A stretch of 34,601 bases of DNA, from NCBI RefSeq assembly GCF_003611695.1, contig NZ_RAWE01000095.1, positions 1 to 34,601 on the forward strand, read 5' to 3'. The notes below the pieces were generated by a model, which saw only the letters and a list, made by a program, of their open reading frames with translations, did not search any database and was not told the origin of the DNA. Source of the DNA: Corallococcus carmarthensis. Lineage in GTDB: Bacteria; Myxococcota; Myxococcia; Myxococcales; Myxococcaceae. Shown piece by piece: positions 22,433 to 30,574 of the stretch (within the stretch, counting starts at the first letter, position 1; each line of letters opens with the position of its first letter). Position numbers and translations under genes: made by a program.

Positions 22433-24688
22433 ATGTACGAGAAGCGAGTATTCGGCGCCCTGGGTGCCGCTGCCCTGTCCCTGTTGGTTGGTGCCTGCAC
22501 TGACGGCGCTCCTGCCGCGAACACGGAGGACGCGAACATCCAGAAGGCTTCCGCCAACCTGGCGGCGGGCCAGAAGGTCATCGCGGCGGACTCCGACGCG
22601 GTCCCCACCTTCCTCACCGGTTCCTTTGGTTCGGTTCCCGCTCCCTCGGCGATTCAGGGCATCGCGGCCCAGCAGCAGCTGGCGCCGGTGCTCGCGGGCG
22701 TGGCGCCGCTGTTCCGCCTGGACCCGAACGACCTGTTCCTGAAGCGCGCCTACGTCGGCTTCGACGGTGACACGCACTTCCGTTACGGCGTGACCAAGAA
22801 CGGCATCCTGGTGCAGGACGCCGAAGTCCGCCTGCACGCGCGCAACGGCTCCGTGTTCGCGGTGAACACCAACGCCCGTGGCGACCTGAAGGCGGAGGTC
22901 AAGGCCTCCATCGCGTCCGAGGCGGCCATCGCGGCGGCCATCGGTGATCGCGGCTCCCCCGAGCGCGCTGGCACCAACGCGGAGCCCCAGCTGGTCTACC
23001 GCCGCTCGGGCAACGAGCTCATCCTGGCGTACGAGGTTCGCATCCAGGGCGAGCTGAAGGACACCACCCCGGTGGATGACTCCGTGTACGTGAACGCCAA
23101 GACGGGCGACGTCTTCGAGCGCGTTCCGCACATCCACTCCGCGCTCAAGCGCGAGGTGTGGGACCTGCAGCACCGCACCACGCTCTCCACGGCCGTCAAG
23201 GGCCGCTTCGAGGGTGAGGCCCCGGTCGCCGACGCCGTCATCAACAACAACTACGGCCACCTGGGCACCGTCTACAACTGCTACAACAGCCTGTTCGGCC
23301 GCGACTCGTACGACAACGCCGGCCACCTGCTGAAGAGCTACGTCCACTACAGCAACAACTACGTCAACGCCTACTGGGACGGCTCCCAGATGGTGTACGG
23401 CGATGGCGACGGCGTGAACGCCTCCAACCTGGCGAACTCGCTGGACGTGACGGCGCACGAGCTGACGCACGCGGTGACGGAGTACGAGTCCAACCTCACC
23501 TACTCCGGTGAGTCCGGTGGCCTCAACGAGTCCCTCTCCGACATCTTCGGCGCGGTGTGCGAGTGGTACGGCAAGGGCAAGGTCATCGACGAGGGCACCT
23601 GGATCGTCGGCGACGACGTCTGGACCCCGAGCATCCCGGGTGACGGCCTGCGCTACATGAAGAACCCCACGCAGGACGGGGACTCGCTCGACTACTACCC
23701 GGACTACTCCTCCGGCGTGGACGTGCACTACAGCTCGGGTATCTCCAACCTGGCGTTCTACCTGCTGTCCGAGGGTGGCACGCACCCGCGCGCCAAGACG
23801 ACCCAGGTCGTCGCCGGCATCGGCTTCGAGAAGGCCGCCAAGGTCTTCTACAAGATCAACGCCGACCTGCTGGGCGCGTCCTCCAACTTCGAGGCGGCGA
23901 AGACCGCTTCCGAGCAGGCCGCGACGCAGCTGGGCTTCACCGCGGCGGAGATCGCCTCGGTGGGCAACGCCTGGAAGGCCGTGGGCGTGGGCGTGCCCGT
24001 GCCTCCTCCGGTGACCACGCCGATCGAGAAGGGCGTGCCCGTGACGGGCATCTCCGGCACCTCCGGCAGCAAGCAGTACTACTCGGTGACCATCCCCGAG
24101 GGCGCCACGGACGTGACCTTCACGCTGTCCGGTGGCACGGGTGACGCGGACCTCTACGTCCGCAAGAACAACGCCCCGACGGACTCCCTGTACGACTGCC
24201 GTCCGTACAAGTCCGGCAACGCGGAGACCTGCACCTTCGCCACCTCCGGCGCCAAGGGCATCTGGTACGTGATGATCAAGGGCTTCACCACCTACGCGAA
24301 CACCAGCCTGTCCGTGACCTGGAAGGGTGGCTTCGAGGACATCGGCAACGAGACCCGCATCGAGAACCTCTCGGGCGTGCCGGGCTCCAGCCGCACCTTC
24401 ATCATCGACGTGCCCGAGTTCAAGAAGGACTCCGGCATCAACACCCTGTCCCTGGCGCTGGGCGAGGGCGAGGGCAACGCCGACCTGTACGTGCAGGCCG
24501 CTTCCGCTCCGACGTTCACGTCCTACCTGGGCCGTGGCGTGAAGGAGAGCGCGACGGAGAGCGTCATCCTGCGCAACATCCCGGCCGGCAAGTACTACAT
24601 CACCATCGTCGGTGTGCCGAGCCTGGTGGACAAGACCGTGGACGGCTACATCAAGACCGTCTTCGCGGCCTCCTACAAGGTCCCGTAG
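22433..24688 (+). CDS. M4 family (thermolysin-like) metalloprotease, lipoprotein prepropeptide, two PPC domains
   Basis: A 751-residue exported zinc protease. Residues 1-22 form a lipoprotein signal with lipobox LVGAC (C22). A fungalysin/thermolysin-type propeptide and PepSY-like region follow to about 240 (FRYGVTKNGILVQDAEVRLHARNGSVFAVN). The catalytic domain contains HELTH at 342-346 (zinc His342 and His346, base Glu343), third ligand E366 in GGLNESLSDIFG exactly 20 residues later as in thermolysin, and the DVHYSSGI block with the transition-state His. Two pre-peptidase C-terminal (PPC) domains follow at about 525-625 and 640-745 (DVTFTLSGGTGDADLYVRK; TLSLALGEGEGNADLYVQ), which are usually cleaved off. 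It is probably a digestive or predatory protease. Strong RBS AGGAGG; a classical terminator follows. Codon use is even more GC-biased and regular than in neighbours, suggesting high expression. Confidence 0.96.
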   Translation: MYEKRVFGALGAAALSLLVGACTDGAPAANTEDANIQKASANLAAGQKVIAADSDAVPTFLTGSFGSVPAPSAIQGIAAQQQLAPVLAGVAPLFRLDPNDLFLKRAYVGFDGDTHFRYGVTKNGILVQDAEVRLHARNGSVFAVNTNARGDLKAEVKASIASEAAIAAAIGDRGSPERAGTNAEPQLVYRRSGNELILAYEVRIQGELKDTTPVDDSVYVNAKTGDVFERVPHIHSALKREVWDLQHRTTLSTAVKGRFEGEAPVADAVINNNYGHLGTVYNCYNSLFGRDSYDNAGHLLKSYVHYSNNYVNAYWDGSQMVYGDGDGVNASNLANSLDVTAHELTHAVTEYESNLTYSGESGGLNESLSDIFGAVCEWYGKGKVIDEGTWIVGDDVWTPSIPGDGLRYMKNPTQDGDSLDYYPDYSSGVDVHYSSGISNLAFYLLSEGGTHPRAKTTQVVAGIGFEKAAKVFYKINADLLGASSNFEAAKTASEQAATQLGFTAAEIASVGNAWKAVGVGVPVPPPVTTPIEKGVPVTGISGTSGSKQYYSVTIPEGATDVTFTLSGGTGDADLYVRKNNAPTDSLYDCRPYKSGNAETCTFATSGAKGIWYVMIKGFTTYANTSLSVTWKGGFEDIGNETRIENLSGVPGSSRTFIIDVPEFKKDSGINTLSLALGEGEGNADLYVQAASAPTFTSYLGRGVKESATESVILRNIPAGKYYITIVGVPSLVDKTVDGYIKTVFAASYKVP

Positions 24689-24735
24689 TGCCTGAAGGCG
24701 CAGGGCGCGGCGAAGCTGCCGCGCTCCGCTCCTGA

Positions 24736-24780
24736 AACCCCGGGCTCCCGCTTCCTCGCGGGACCCGGGGTTCTTTTTTT
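24736..24780 (+). terminator. Strong intrinsic terminator after the M4 protease gene
   Basis: A long GC-rich stem pairs AACCCCGGG-CTCCCGC with GCGGGA-CCCGGGGTT (one bulged C at 24745) around the loop TTCCTC, followed by CTTTTTTT. It begins 47 bp after the stop. This is the clearest factor-independent terminator in the window. Confidence 0.92.
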
Positions 24781-24820
24781 GTCCGGCGCGGGTCCCGCTG
24801 GCTTCCCGCGCCGGTGGCCT

Positions 24821-26101
24821 TCAGTTCGCCGCGGGCGCCGCGGTGGGGACCGGGCGCATGGGCTGGAAACGGCCGTAGGTGAGCGAGCGCCACAGCCACT
24901 CCACCGGGCCGAAGCGGAAGCGCGCCAGCCACCAGTGGCTGAAGGCGACCTGGACCGCGAAGCCTGCCAGGCTCAGCAGCACCGTGAGCGAAGGCGGCGT
25001 GCGGGCCACCAGCCCCAGGCCCCAGCCGTCATACAGGCACAGGCTCATCACGGACTGCATGAGGTAGAGCGTCAGGGCCATGCGGCCCGCGGGCGTGAAC
25101 ACGCCCAGCACCTTGCGCCAGCGCTCCTTCTGGAAGAGCAGCGCGAAGGCCGCCGCGTAGCCCGAGCCCAGGAAGACGATGCCCACGTCCTTCACGATGC
25201 GCATCCACACCAGCCAGCCCGGCGGGTTCGCCACGCCCCAGTACGCGAGGTTGAGCGCCATGACGAACAGCCCGATGACGCCGCCCACCCCCAGCCCCCA
25301 CGCGGCCAGCTTCCGCAAGAGCGGGCGGTGGCGCTCCACGTCCTGCAGCAGCCCCCGGCGCCCCGCCCACAGGCCCACCAGGAAGCGGCCCAGGATGATG
25401 GACAGGAGGATGGGACGGCCCGGGTTGGAGAAGGCGGCCCAGCCGTAGTGCGCGTTGGCCCGCTGGCTGGTCACCACCGAGTCGCTGGACAGGCCGGCCA
25501 GGTACTCCGCGCGGCGCGAGGCGTCCTCCTCCCGCGTGGCCTTCTGGGCGCGCTCCGTCGCCGCCGCGCCGTCCATCAGCACCGGGAGCACCCGCTGCCC
25601 CACGGAGAAGACGACGGGCAGCACGAACAGGAGCACCGCCGCCCAGACGAGCACCGTCTTCTCGGAGGCCTTGCGGAACAAGAGCAGCAGGAAGCCCACC
25701 AGCGCGTAGGTGCTGAGGATGTCGCCCACCCAGATGGCGAACATGTGGACCAGCCCGATGCCCAGCAGCACGAGCAGCCGGCGCCGGTACACCGGCACGA
25801 TGGACGTGCCCCGCCCTTCCGCGCGCGTCATCTGCAGCGCGAACCCCAGCCCGAAGAGGAAGGCGAAGAGGGTGACGAACTTCTGCTCGATGAGCAGCGC
25901 GAAGAGCGAACTGACCCCGATCTCCAACGGCGACGCGGCCAGCGCCAGGGCCTGCTCTCGCGGCATCATCTGCCGGCCGTTGAACCAGTTCAGGCTGTTG
26001 GAGATGAAGACACCCAGGAGCGCGAAGCCGCGCAGCGCGTCCAGCGTGTGGACGCGCTCGGAGTTGTCGATGGGACCGGCGGAAGGGGGGGACTCGGACA
26101 T
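24821..26101 (-). CDS. DUF418 family membrane protein (paralogue A)
   Basis: A 426-residue polytopic inner-membrane protein of the YeiB/DUF418 family. It opens with the family signature RVHTLDALRGFALLGVFISNSLNWF. The mid-protein carries TSIVPVYRRRLLVLLGIGLVHMFAIWVGDILSTYALVGFLLLLFR (in two overlapping pieces). The C-terminal DUF418 region has GRMALTLYLMQSVMSL and ends in FSHWWLARFRFGPVEWLWRSLTYGR, the usual end of the family. About ten hydrophobic helices are visible. The family is of unknown function, possibly transport. The start at ATG 26101 is preferred over an in-frame GTG at 26110. It follows paralogue B by 69 bp and is probably co-transcribed with it; the two share a 195-bp identical segment. 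Confidence 0.9.
   Translation of the reverse strand: MSESPPSAGPIDNSERVHTLDALRGFALLGVFISNSLNWFNGRQMMPREQALALAASPLEIGVSSLFALLIEQKFVTLFAFLFGLGFALQMTRAEGRGTSIVPVYRRRLLVLLGIGLVHMFAIWVGDILSTYALVGFLLLLFRKASEKTVLVWAAVLLFVLPVVFSVGQRVLPVLMDGAAATERAQKATREEDASRRAEYLAGLSSDSVVTSQRANAHYGWAAFSNPGRPILLSIILGRFLVGLWAGRRGLLQDVERHRPLLRKLAAWGLGVGGVIGLFVMALNLAYWGVANPPGWLVWMRIVKDVGIVFLGSGYAAAFALLFQKERWRKVLGVFTPAGRMALTLYLMQSVMSLCLYDGWGLGLVARTPPSLTVLLSLAGFAVQVAFSHWWLARFRFGPVEWLWRSLTYGRFQPMRPVPTAAPAAN
25649..25843 (-). repeat. 195-bp identical block, copy in DUF418 paralogue A
   Basis: Compared base by base by eye, 25649-25843 is identical to 27014-27208 in paralogue B. Flanking sequence diverges quickly, with many substitutions and indels on both sides. 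It encodes the conserved VYRRRLLVLLGIGLVHMFAIW membrane region. Confidence 0.9.
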
Positions 26102-26170
26102 GCCGGGCACTACATGCTGGCGCCCTTGGCAGCGTCAAATCACACCCCCCCAGGCATGGGAGCAGGCGGA

Positions 26171-27463
26171 TCAGTGCGCCGTGCGCGCCTCGTTGGCGGG
26201 AGCAAGGCGCATGGGCTGGGCGCGGCCATAGGTGAGCGAGCGCCACAGCCACTCCACCGGACCGAAGCGGAAGCGCGCCAGCCACCAGTGGCTGAAGGCG
26301 ACCTGCCCCGCGAAGACGCCCAGGCACAGGAGCACCGTGCGCGACGGCGGCGTGTGCCCCACGAGCCCCAGGCCCCAGCCGTCGTACAGCCCGATGCTGA
26401 TCACCGACTGCATGAGGTAGAGCGTCAGGGCCATGCGGCCCGCGGGCGTGAGCACGCCCAGCACCTTCCTCCAGCGCTCCTTCTGGAAGAGCAGCGCGAA
26501 GGCCGCCGCGTAGCCCGTGCCCATGAAGAGGTAGCCCACCTCCCGCAGGGTGCGCATGCCCACCATCCACACCGGCGGGTTGACCTGCCCGCCGGGGCCG
26601 CCCTGTTTGCTCAGATAGAGCACCAACGACAGGGTGGCGATGGCGCTGCCCACGCCCAGCCCCCACGCCACCACCCGCACGAGCAACTTGCGGTGGCGCT
26701 CCACGTCCTCCAGCAGCTTCTGGCGTCCGGTCCACAGGCCCAAGAGGAAGCGGCCCAGGATGATGCACAGCCAGATGGGACGTCCCGGGTTGGGCAGGTT
26801 CTGCCAGGCGAAGACGGCGTTGGCCTTCTGCGACGTCAGCACGGACTCGCTGGACAGGCCGGTGAGGAACGCCGTGCGGTGCGCGGCCTCCTCCTCGCGC
26901 GTGGCCTTGGCGGCGGCTTCCGCGGCCTCCTTGCCGTGCAGCAGCTCCGGGCCGAAGCGCTGCGCGATGGACAGCGTGAGCGGCAGGACGACGAAGAGCA
27001 CCGCCACCCAGGTGAGCACCGTCTTCTCGGAGGCCTTGCGGAACAAGAGCAGCAGGAAGCCCACCAGCGCGTAGGTGCTGAGGATGTCGCCCACCCAGAT
27101 GGCGAACATGTGGACCAGCCCGATGCCCAGCAGCACGAGCAGCCGGCGCCGGTACACCGGCACGATGGACGTGCCCCGCCCTTCCGCGCGCGTCATCTGC
27201 AGCGCGAAGCCCAGGCCGAAGAGGAGGGAGAAGAGGGTGACGAACTTCTGGTCCACGAAGAAGGCGTAGAGCTGGCGGACCACCATCTCCAGCATGGGCG
27301 CGGCCAGCGCCTGTGCCTGCTCCTGCGGCAGGAGCTGCCGGCCGCTGAACCAGCTCAGGCTGTTGGAGAGGAAGACGCCCAGGAGCGCGAAGCCGCGCAG
27401 GGCGTCCAGCAGGTGCACGCGCTCGGAGGCTTCGACGGGACCGGTGGAGGAGGGCTCGGGCAT
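26171..27463 (-). CDS. DUF418 family membrane protein (paralogue B)
   Basis: A 430-residue tandem paralogue of the downstream gene with the same plan: SERVHLLDALRGFALLGVFLSNSLSWFSGRQ at the N-terminus (two overlapping pieces), the shared VHMFAIWVGDIL membrane segment, and FSHWWLARFRFGPVEWLWRSLTYGR at the end. The parts between differ clearly, for example the extracytoplasmic loop around residues 175-235 and the loop with KQGGPGGQVNPPVW. ATG at 27463 is used; an upstream TTG at 27472 is possible. It is first of the pair. Function is unknown beyond membership in DUF418. Confidence 0.9.
   Translation of the reverse strand: MPEPSSTGPVEASERVHLLDALRGFALLGVFLSNSLSWFSGRQLLPQEQAQALAAPMLEMVVRQLYAFFVDQKFVTLFSLLFGLGFALQMTRAEGRGTSIVPVYRRRLLVLLGIGLVHMFAIWVGDILSTYALVGFLLLLFRKASEKTVLTWVAVLFVVLPLTLSIAQRFGPELLHGKEAAEAAAKATREEEAAHRTAFLTGLSSESVLTSQKANAVFAWQNLPNPGRPIWLCIILGRFLLGLWTGRQKLLEDVERHRKLLVRVVAWGLGVGSAIATLSLVLYLSKQGGPGGQVNPPVWMVGMRTLREVGYLFMGTGYAAAFALLFQKERWRKVLGVLTPAGRMALTLYLMQSVISIGLYDGWGLGLVGHTPPSRTVLLCLGVFAGQVAFSHWWLARFRFGPVEWLWRSLTYGRAQPMRLAPANEARTAH
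27014..27208 (-). repeat. 195-bp identical block, copy in DUF418 paralogue B
   Basis: Partner of 25649-25843, on the same strand 1365 bp away. The sharp edges of identity within otherwise diverged paralogues point to gene conversion rather than to a recent whole-gene duplication. Confidence 0.9.
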
Positions 27464-27549
27464 GGTGCGCAACTACACGCCCGCGTGCGCCGCACCGTCA
27501 AACGCACCCGGGGGTGACGCGGCTTTGAGTCGCCCGGTGACTCGCGACG

Positions 27550-28389
27550 TCACGGCGGCGGGGCGGATTTCTGCGGGCCCGGCAGAACCTCGCGCAGGCA
27601 GCGCTCCAGGCCGCCCCGGTGGCGCCACTGCATGGGGTAGCCCAGCGACACCTCCTCGAAGCGCACGCCGTCGCGCCACAGCGTGGAGGGCATGTGCAGG
27701 TGCCCCGTCACCACCACCTCCGCGCGGTAGCGCGTGTGCCAGTCCTCCGTGAGGCGCGTGCCGCACCAGATGGAGAAGCGCGGGATGCGCGGCAGGCGCA
27801 CGTGCTCGTAGCGCAGCGGGTAGTGGTTGATGAGGATGGTGGAGCACCCCTCCGGCAGCCGCTCCAGCCGCGCGCGGGTGCGCTCCACGCGCGCGTGGCA
27901 CCAGGCCTGACGGGTGGGGTAGGGCTCCGGGTGGAGCAGCACCTCGTCCGTGCACATCAGGTCGTCCTCCCAGGCCCACTCCAGCGCCTTGTCCGCGGGC
28001 ACGGTGTCCGGGCGGAAGGTGTAGTCGTAGCCCAGGAACATGGGGACGACGACGCGGTGCGGGCCCTCGCCCGGCCAGCGCGGATAGGGGTCCTCCGGCG
28101 TGAGCGCGCCGTAGCGGTGGCACAGGTCCACCATGCGCAGGTAGCGCGCCTCGCCCTTCAGCGGAGGCTGCTCGGAGGGCATGGTCCACAGCTCGTGGTT
28201 GCCCGGTACCCAGACGACCTGGCGGAAGCGCGCGGTGAGCGTGCGCAGCATCAGCTCCATGTCCGCGAGCGTTTCGCCCACGTCGCCGCCGACGATGAGC
28301 CAGTCGTCCGGGCGCGGCGCGAGTGCCGCCAGCGCCTCGTGGTTTTCCTTGTGCCGCAGGTGCAGGTCGCTGATGGCGTAGAGCTTCAT
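27550..28389 (-). CDS. Metallophosphoesterase (calcineurin-like)
   Basis: A 279-residue cytosolic protein with all five signatures of binuclear metallophosphoesterases: SDLHL at residues 7-11, GGDVG, GNHE, the NHYP His ligand and GHLH near residue 230. Two Trp-rich inserts (LEWAWEDDLMCTDEVLLHPEPYP and MQWRHRGGL) are distinctive. Substrate unknown; the family includes phosphodiesterases and nucleotidases. ATG at 28389 gives MKLYAISDLHL, the standard start. A small dyad, AAGGT-TCCT-ACCTT (28402-28415), lies just upstream. Monocistronic by appearance. Confidence 0.92.
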   Translation of the reverse strand: MKLYAISDLHLRHKENHEALAALAPRPDDWLIVGGDVGETLADMELMLRTLTARFRQVVWVPGNHELWTMPSEQPPLKGEARYLRMVDLCHRYGALTPEDPYPRWPGEGPHRVVVPMFLGYDYTFRPDTVPADKALEWAWEDDLMCTDEVLLHPEPYPTRQAWCHARVERTRARLERLPEGCSTILINHYPLRYEHVRLPRIPRFSIWCGTRLTEDWHTRYRAEVVVTGHLHMPSTLWRDGVRFEEVSLGYPMQWRHRGGLERCLREVLPGPQKSAPPP

Positions 28390-28454
28390 GGCGTGCGTGG
28401 GAAGGTTCCTACCTTAACGCGCACGGCCGCGCGCGCCATGGGAACGCCCGGCCG

Positions 28455-28817
28455 TCAGCCCAGGGTGGCGAGGAGCGCCAGCACCTGCTGCGGCGGCGCG
28501 GCGCGGTCCATCCAGGTGATGCCCGTCTCCCGCAGCCCTCGCGCGGGAGGATGCGTGGTGTGCAGCGCGCACGCGGCGCGCGGATGCCGGGCGCGCACGC
28601 ACGTGAGCAGGCACAGCCCGTCTCCATCCGGCAGGCCGTAGCCGCTCACCACCACGGAGGGCGCCGCTTCTCCCATCAACCGCTCCGCTTCGCGCACGCC
28701 CTGGGCGAAGCGCTTGTCGCCGGGCAGGTGCCTGGACAGCCGCCGCAGCGCCGCGAGCGCGCGCGGATCCGCGTCCACGAAGAGGAAGCTGGGAGGGAGG
28801 TTGGAGGGCTCTCGCAT
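28455..28817 (-). CDS. Pseudo-receiver (response-regulator-like domain lacking the phospho-Asp)
   Basis: A 120-residue stand-alone domain with the receiver fold pattern. FLFVDADP supplies the first strand and acidic residues. PSVVVSGYGLPDGDGL matches the third-strand block (compare CheY VISDWNMPNMDGL), but Gly occupies the phospho-acceptor Asp position. In GITWMDRAAP, Arg stands where the conserved Lys is expected. It should not be phosphorylated in the usual way and may act as a protein-interaction module. Start ATG 28817 fits the domain; the open frame extends upstream into the intergenic region. It is divergent from the HTH regulator gene. Annotation pipelines will likely call it a response regulator. 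Confidence 0.7.
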   Translation of the reverse strand: MREPSNLPPSFLFVDADPRALAALRRLSRHLPGDKRFAQGVREAERLMGEAAPSVVVSGYGLPDGDGLCLLTCVRARHPRAACALHTTHPPARGLRETGITWMDRAAPPQQVLALLATLG

Positions 28818-28851
28818 GAAGGCGGTGGGTGGTACGGACAGGCTTGACGCA

Positions 28852-28903
28852 AGAGGTTGTGTCGCGAAAAGCCTACCCCGGAAGTTCTTGGAAGCCAACC
28901 TCT
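28852..28903. promoter_or_regulatory. Widely spaced inverted repeat in the pseudo-receiver / HTH divergent region
   Basis: AGAGGTTG at 28852-28859 and its exact reverse complement CAACCTCT at 28896-28903 lie 44 bp apart, about four helical turns. The second arm sits in the spacer of the candidate HTH promoter. A second, imperfectly placed CCTACC/GGTAGG pair (28872, 28931) is nested around it. This could allow loop-forming autoregulation by the HTH protein. Confidence 0.4.
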
Positions 28904-28916
28904 CAAGTCATATCGA
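28888..28916 (+). promoter_or_regulatory. Candidate sigma-70 promoter for the HTH regulator gene
   Basis: TTGGAA (28888-28893), exactly 17 bp, then TATCGA (28911-28916), giving a predicted start about 24 nt before the ATG at 28947. Match to consensus is moderate (4/6 and 3/6), but spacing and position are good. Confidence 0.4.
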
Positions 28917-28946
28917 CATGGGCGAACCCGGTAGGTTAACGACCCC

Positions 28947-29312
28947 ATGGAAAAGACCCTCGCATCCCGGCTCGGAGGTGCGGCCCGCGTCGCCCGCACG
29001 CGCCTGAACCTGACCCAGGCGGACGTGGCGGAGCGCATCGGCATCGCGAGTGAAGTCTATGGGCGGCTGGAGCGCGGGCACATGCTGCCCAGCATCCAGA
29101 CCTTCCGCCGGTTATGCGTCGTGCTGTCCATCTCCGCGGACGAGGCGCTGGGTCTGAAGCCGTCGCAGGACGTGAAATGGGCCGCGGAGCCTCCGTCCGA
29201 CTACGGCGAGTCCGCGGAGTTGCGCCGGCTGTTGCGCCGCGCGAAGCAGCTGGACCGGGGCTCCATCCGCATCCTCAGTGTGCTGGCCTCGCAGTTCAAA
29301 CCCCGGAGCTGA
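28947..29312 (+). CDS. XRE-family helix-turn-helix transcriptional regulator
   Basis: A 121-residue DNA-binding protein. The Cro/C1-type HTH spans about residues 8-65 (RLGGAARVARTRLNLTQADV, AERIGIASEVYGRLERG, MLPSIQTFRRLCVVLSISADEALGL), with TQADVAERIGI and SEVYGRLERG as the two HTH helices. The C-terminal part (AELRRLLRRAKQLDRGSIRILSVL) is one or two helices, probably for dimerisation. It is divergent from the pseudo-receiver gene and may control it and itself through the intervening repeat. There is no strong RBS before ATG 28947. Confidence 0.92.
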   Translation: MEKTLASRLGGAARVARTRLNLTQADVAERIGIASEVYGRLERGHMLPSIQTFRRLCVVLSISADEALGLKPSQDVKWAAEPPSDYGESAELRRLLRRAKQLDRGSIRILSVLASQFKPRS

Positions 29313-29326
29313 CGACGCCCCGGTGC

Positions 29327-30541
29327 TCATCCGGCCTTCGCCGCGCCGTCCCATCGCGCGAGCCGCTCCCGCAGCTTCCGGACGGAGGGAAAGCCGTTGA
29401 AGAGCACCACCTGCGGGTGATCCTCCAGCACCTGCCGCTCCGCCGCCTCCTTCGCCAACGCCCGGTCCACGCCCAGCAGCAGTCCCCCGTCGGGACGCGC
29501 GCGCAGCTCCGACAACCTGCGTGACAGCGGCGCCGCGTGCCACGGGTGGAACAGCTCCAGCGCGACCTCCTGGCCCGTCTTGCGGTGGCGGAAGGTGAGG
29601 TCGGGCACGCACAGGCCGGCGGCGCCGGTGTGGCGGGGCAGGGGCGTCAAATCCAGCTCCCAGGCCGCGTCCTCGAAGCCTTCGGCCAGCGCGGCCACCT
29701 CCGCCGGGACGTGCCCCAGCGCGGCGGGCAGCGGGGACACGAGCGGATCCTCGTGGCTCAGCTGGAGCGTGGACTTCTTGCGCGCGTCCTCCAGCACCGC
29801 GGAGAGGTCCCAGCGCTCCAGGATGGGGACCACGGAGAGGAAGTTCGCGAGCTGCAGGCCGTACTTCTTCTGCAGGGACAGCATGGCGCCGGGGCCCTCC
29901 ACCTCCAGGGACCAGTCCTCGCCGTCGCGCCGCACCTCCGCCACCAGCCGGCAGAACTTCAGCCAGCGCAGCAGCTTGCGCACGCGCAACAGCTCCGGCG
30001 ACCGCGCGCGCAAGGTGAGGCGCCGGGCGTTGAGCAGCGGTCCCTGCGCGAGCGCCAGGTTGTAGCGGTCCAGCAGCCCCTGCGGCGTGAGCGCCTCGCC
30101 GTCCCAGCCGAGCAGCTTCCGGTTGCCGGGCAGGTCCGAGTAGAGCGCTTCACGGGTCGCGGGGAGGGGGGCGTCCAGGGCCTCGGTGAGGCGCGCTTCG
30201 TAGGCCTCCAGGGGGGTGTCCGGAGAGAGCGTCCGCAGCACCTTCGCGCCCACGAGCAGCGTGCGCCAGCGCGCTTCCGTGGCGCCTTCACCCGCCTCGT
30301 CGAAGAGGAGCCGGTCAAGGAGCAGCTTCACCAGTCCGCGCGCGACCTTGGGGCGGCTGAACGCGCCGGCCTTGAGGCTGAAGGCCTCCTCCACGTCGTC
30401 GCGGCTCTGGCCGCGAAAGGCCTCCGCGTCCGCGAGCAGCTCCTTCGCGAGCGCCTGGAGGGACGGGTCGTGCGTCTTCACGAAGGAAGGCCGCAGGATG
30501 CCTTCGCGCACGCGCGACGCGAGCAGCTCACGCGTCAGCAT
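29327..30541 (-). CDS. DUF790 family nuclease, Bax1-like partner of XPB helicase
   Basis: A 404-residue protein of the DUF790/Bax1 family. Bax1 of archaea binds the XPB helicase and is a structure-specific endonuclease. Visible are the N-terminal start MLTRELLASRVREGILRPSF, a helical middle (DRYNLALAQGPLLNARRLTL, KLLRWLKFCRLVAEVRRDGEDW, FLSVVPILERWDLSAVL), and a C-terminal nuclease-like core CVPDLTFRHRKTGQEVALELFHPW. In that core PD and E are the candidate metal-binding residues of a PD-(D/E)xK-like site, with the usual Lys not obvious. It follows the XPB gene by 33 bp on the same strand, the arrangement expected of a functional pair. Its role is probably nucleotide-excision or other DNA-repair processing. 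Confidence 0.85.
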   Translation of the reverse strand: MLTRELLASRVREGILRPSFVKTHDPSLQALAKELLADAEAFRGQSRDDVEEAFSLKAGAFSRPKVARGLVKLLLDRLLFDEAGEGATEARWRTLLVGAKVLRTLSPDTPLEAYEARLTEALDAPLPATREALYSDLPGNRKLLGWDGEALTPQGLLDRYNLALAQGPLLNARRLTLRARSPELLRVRKLLRWLKFCRLVAEVRRDGEDWSLEVEGPGAMLSLQKKYGLQLANFLSVVPILERWDLSAVLEDARKKSTLQLSHEDPLVSPLPAALGHVPAEVAALAEGFEDAAWELDLTPLPRHTGAAGLCVPDLTFRHRKTGQEVALELFHPWHAAPLSRRLSELRARPDGGLLLGVDRALAKEAAERQVLEDHPQVVLFNGFPSVRKLRERLARWDGAAKAG

Positions 30542-30574
30542 GCGGAGGCCTCCGGGCGCGGTGGTCCAAACCCA

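Noticed and set aside
24779-27517. A 912-codon forward open frame with internal repeats opposite the DUF418 pair
   Set aside because: Its repetitiveness simply mirrors the two DUF418 paralogues; composition is not protein-like.
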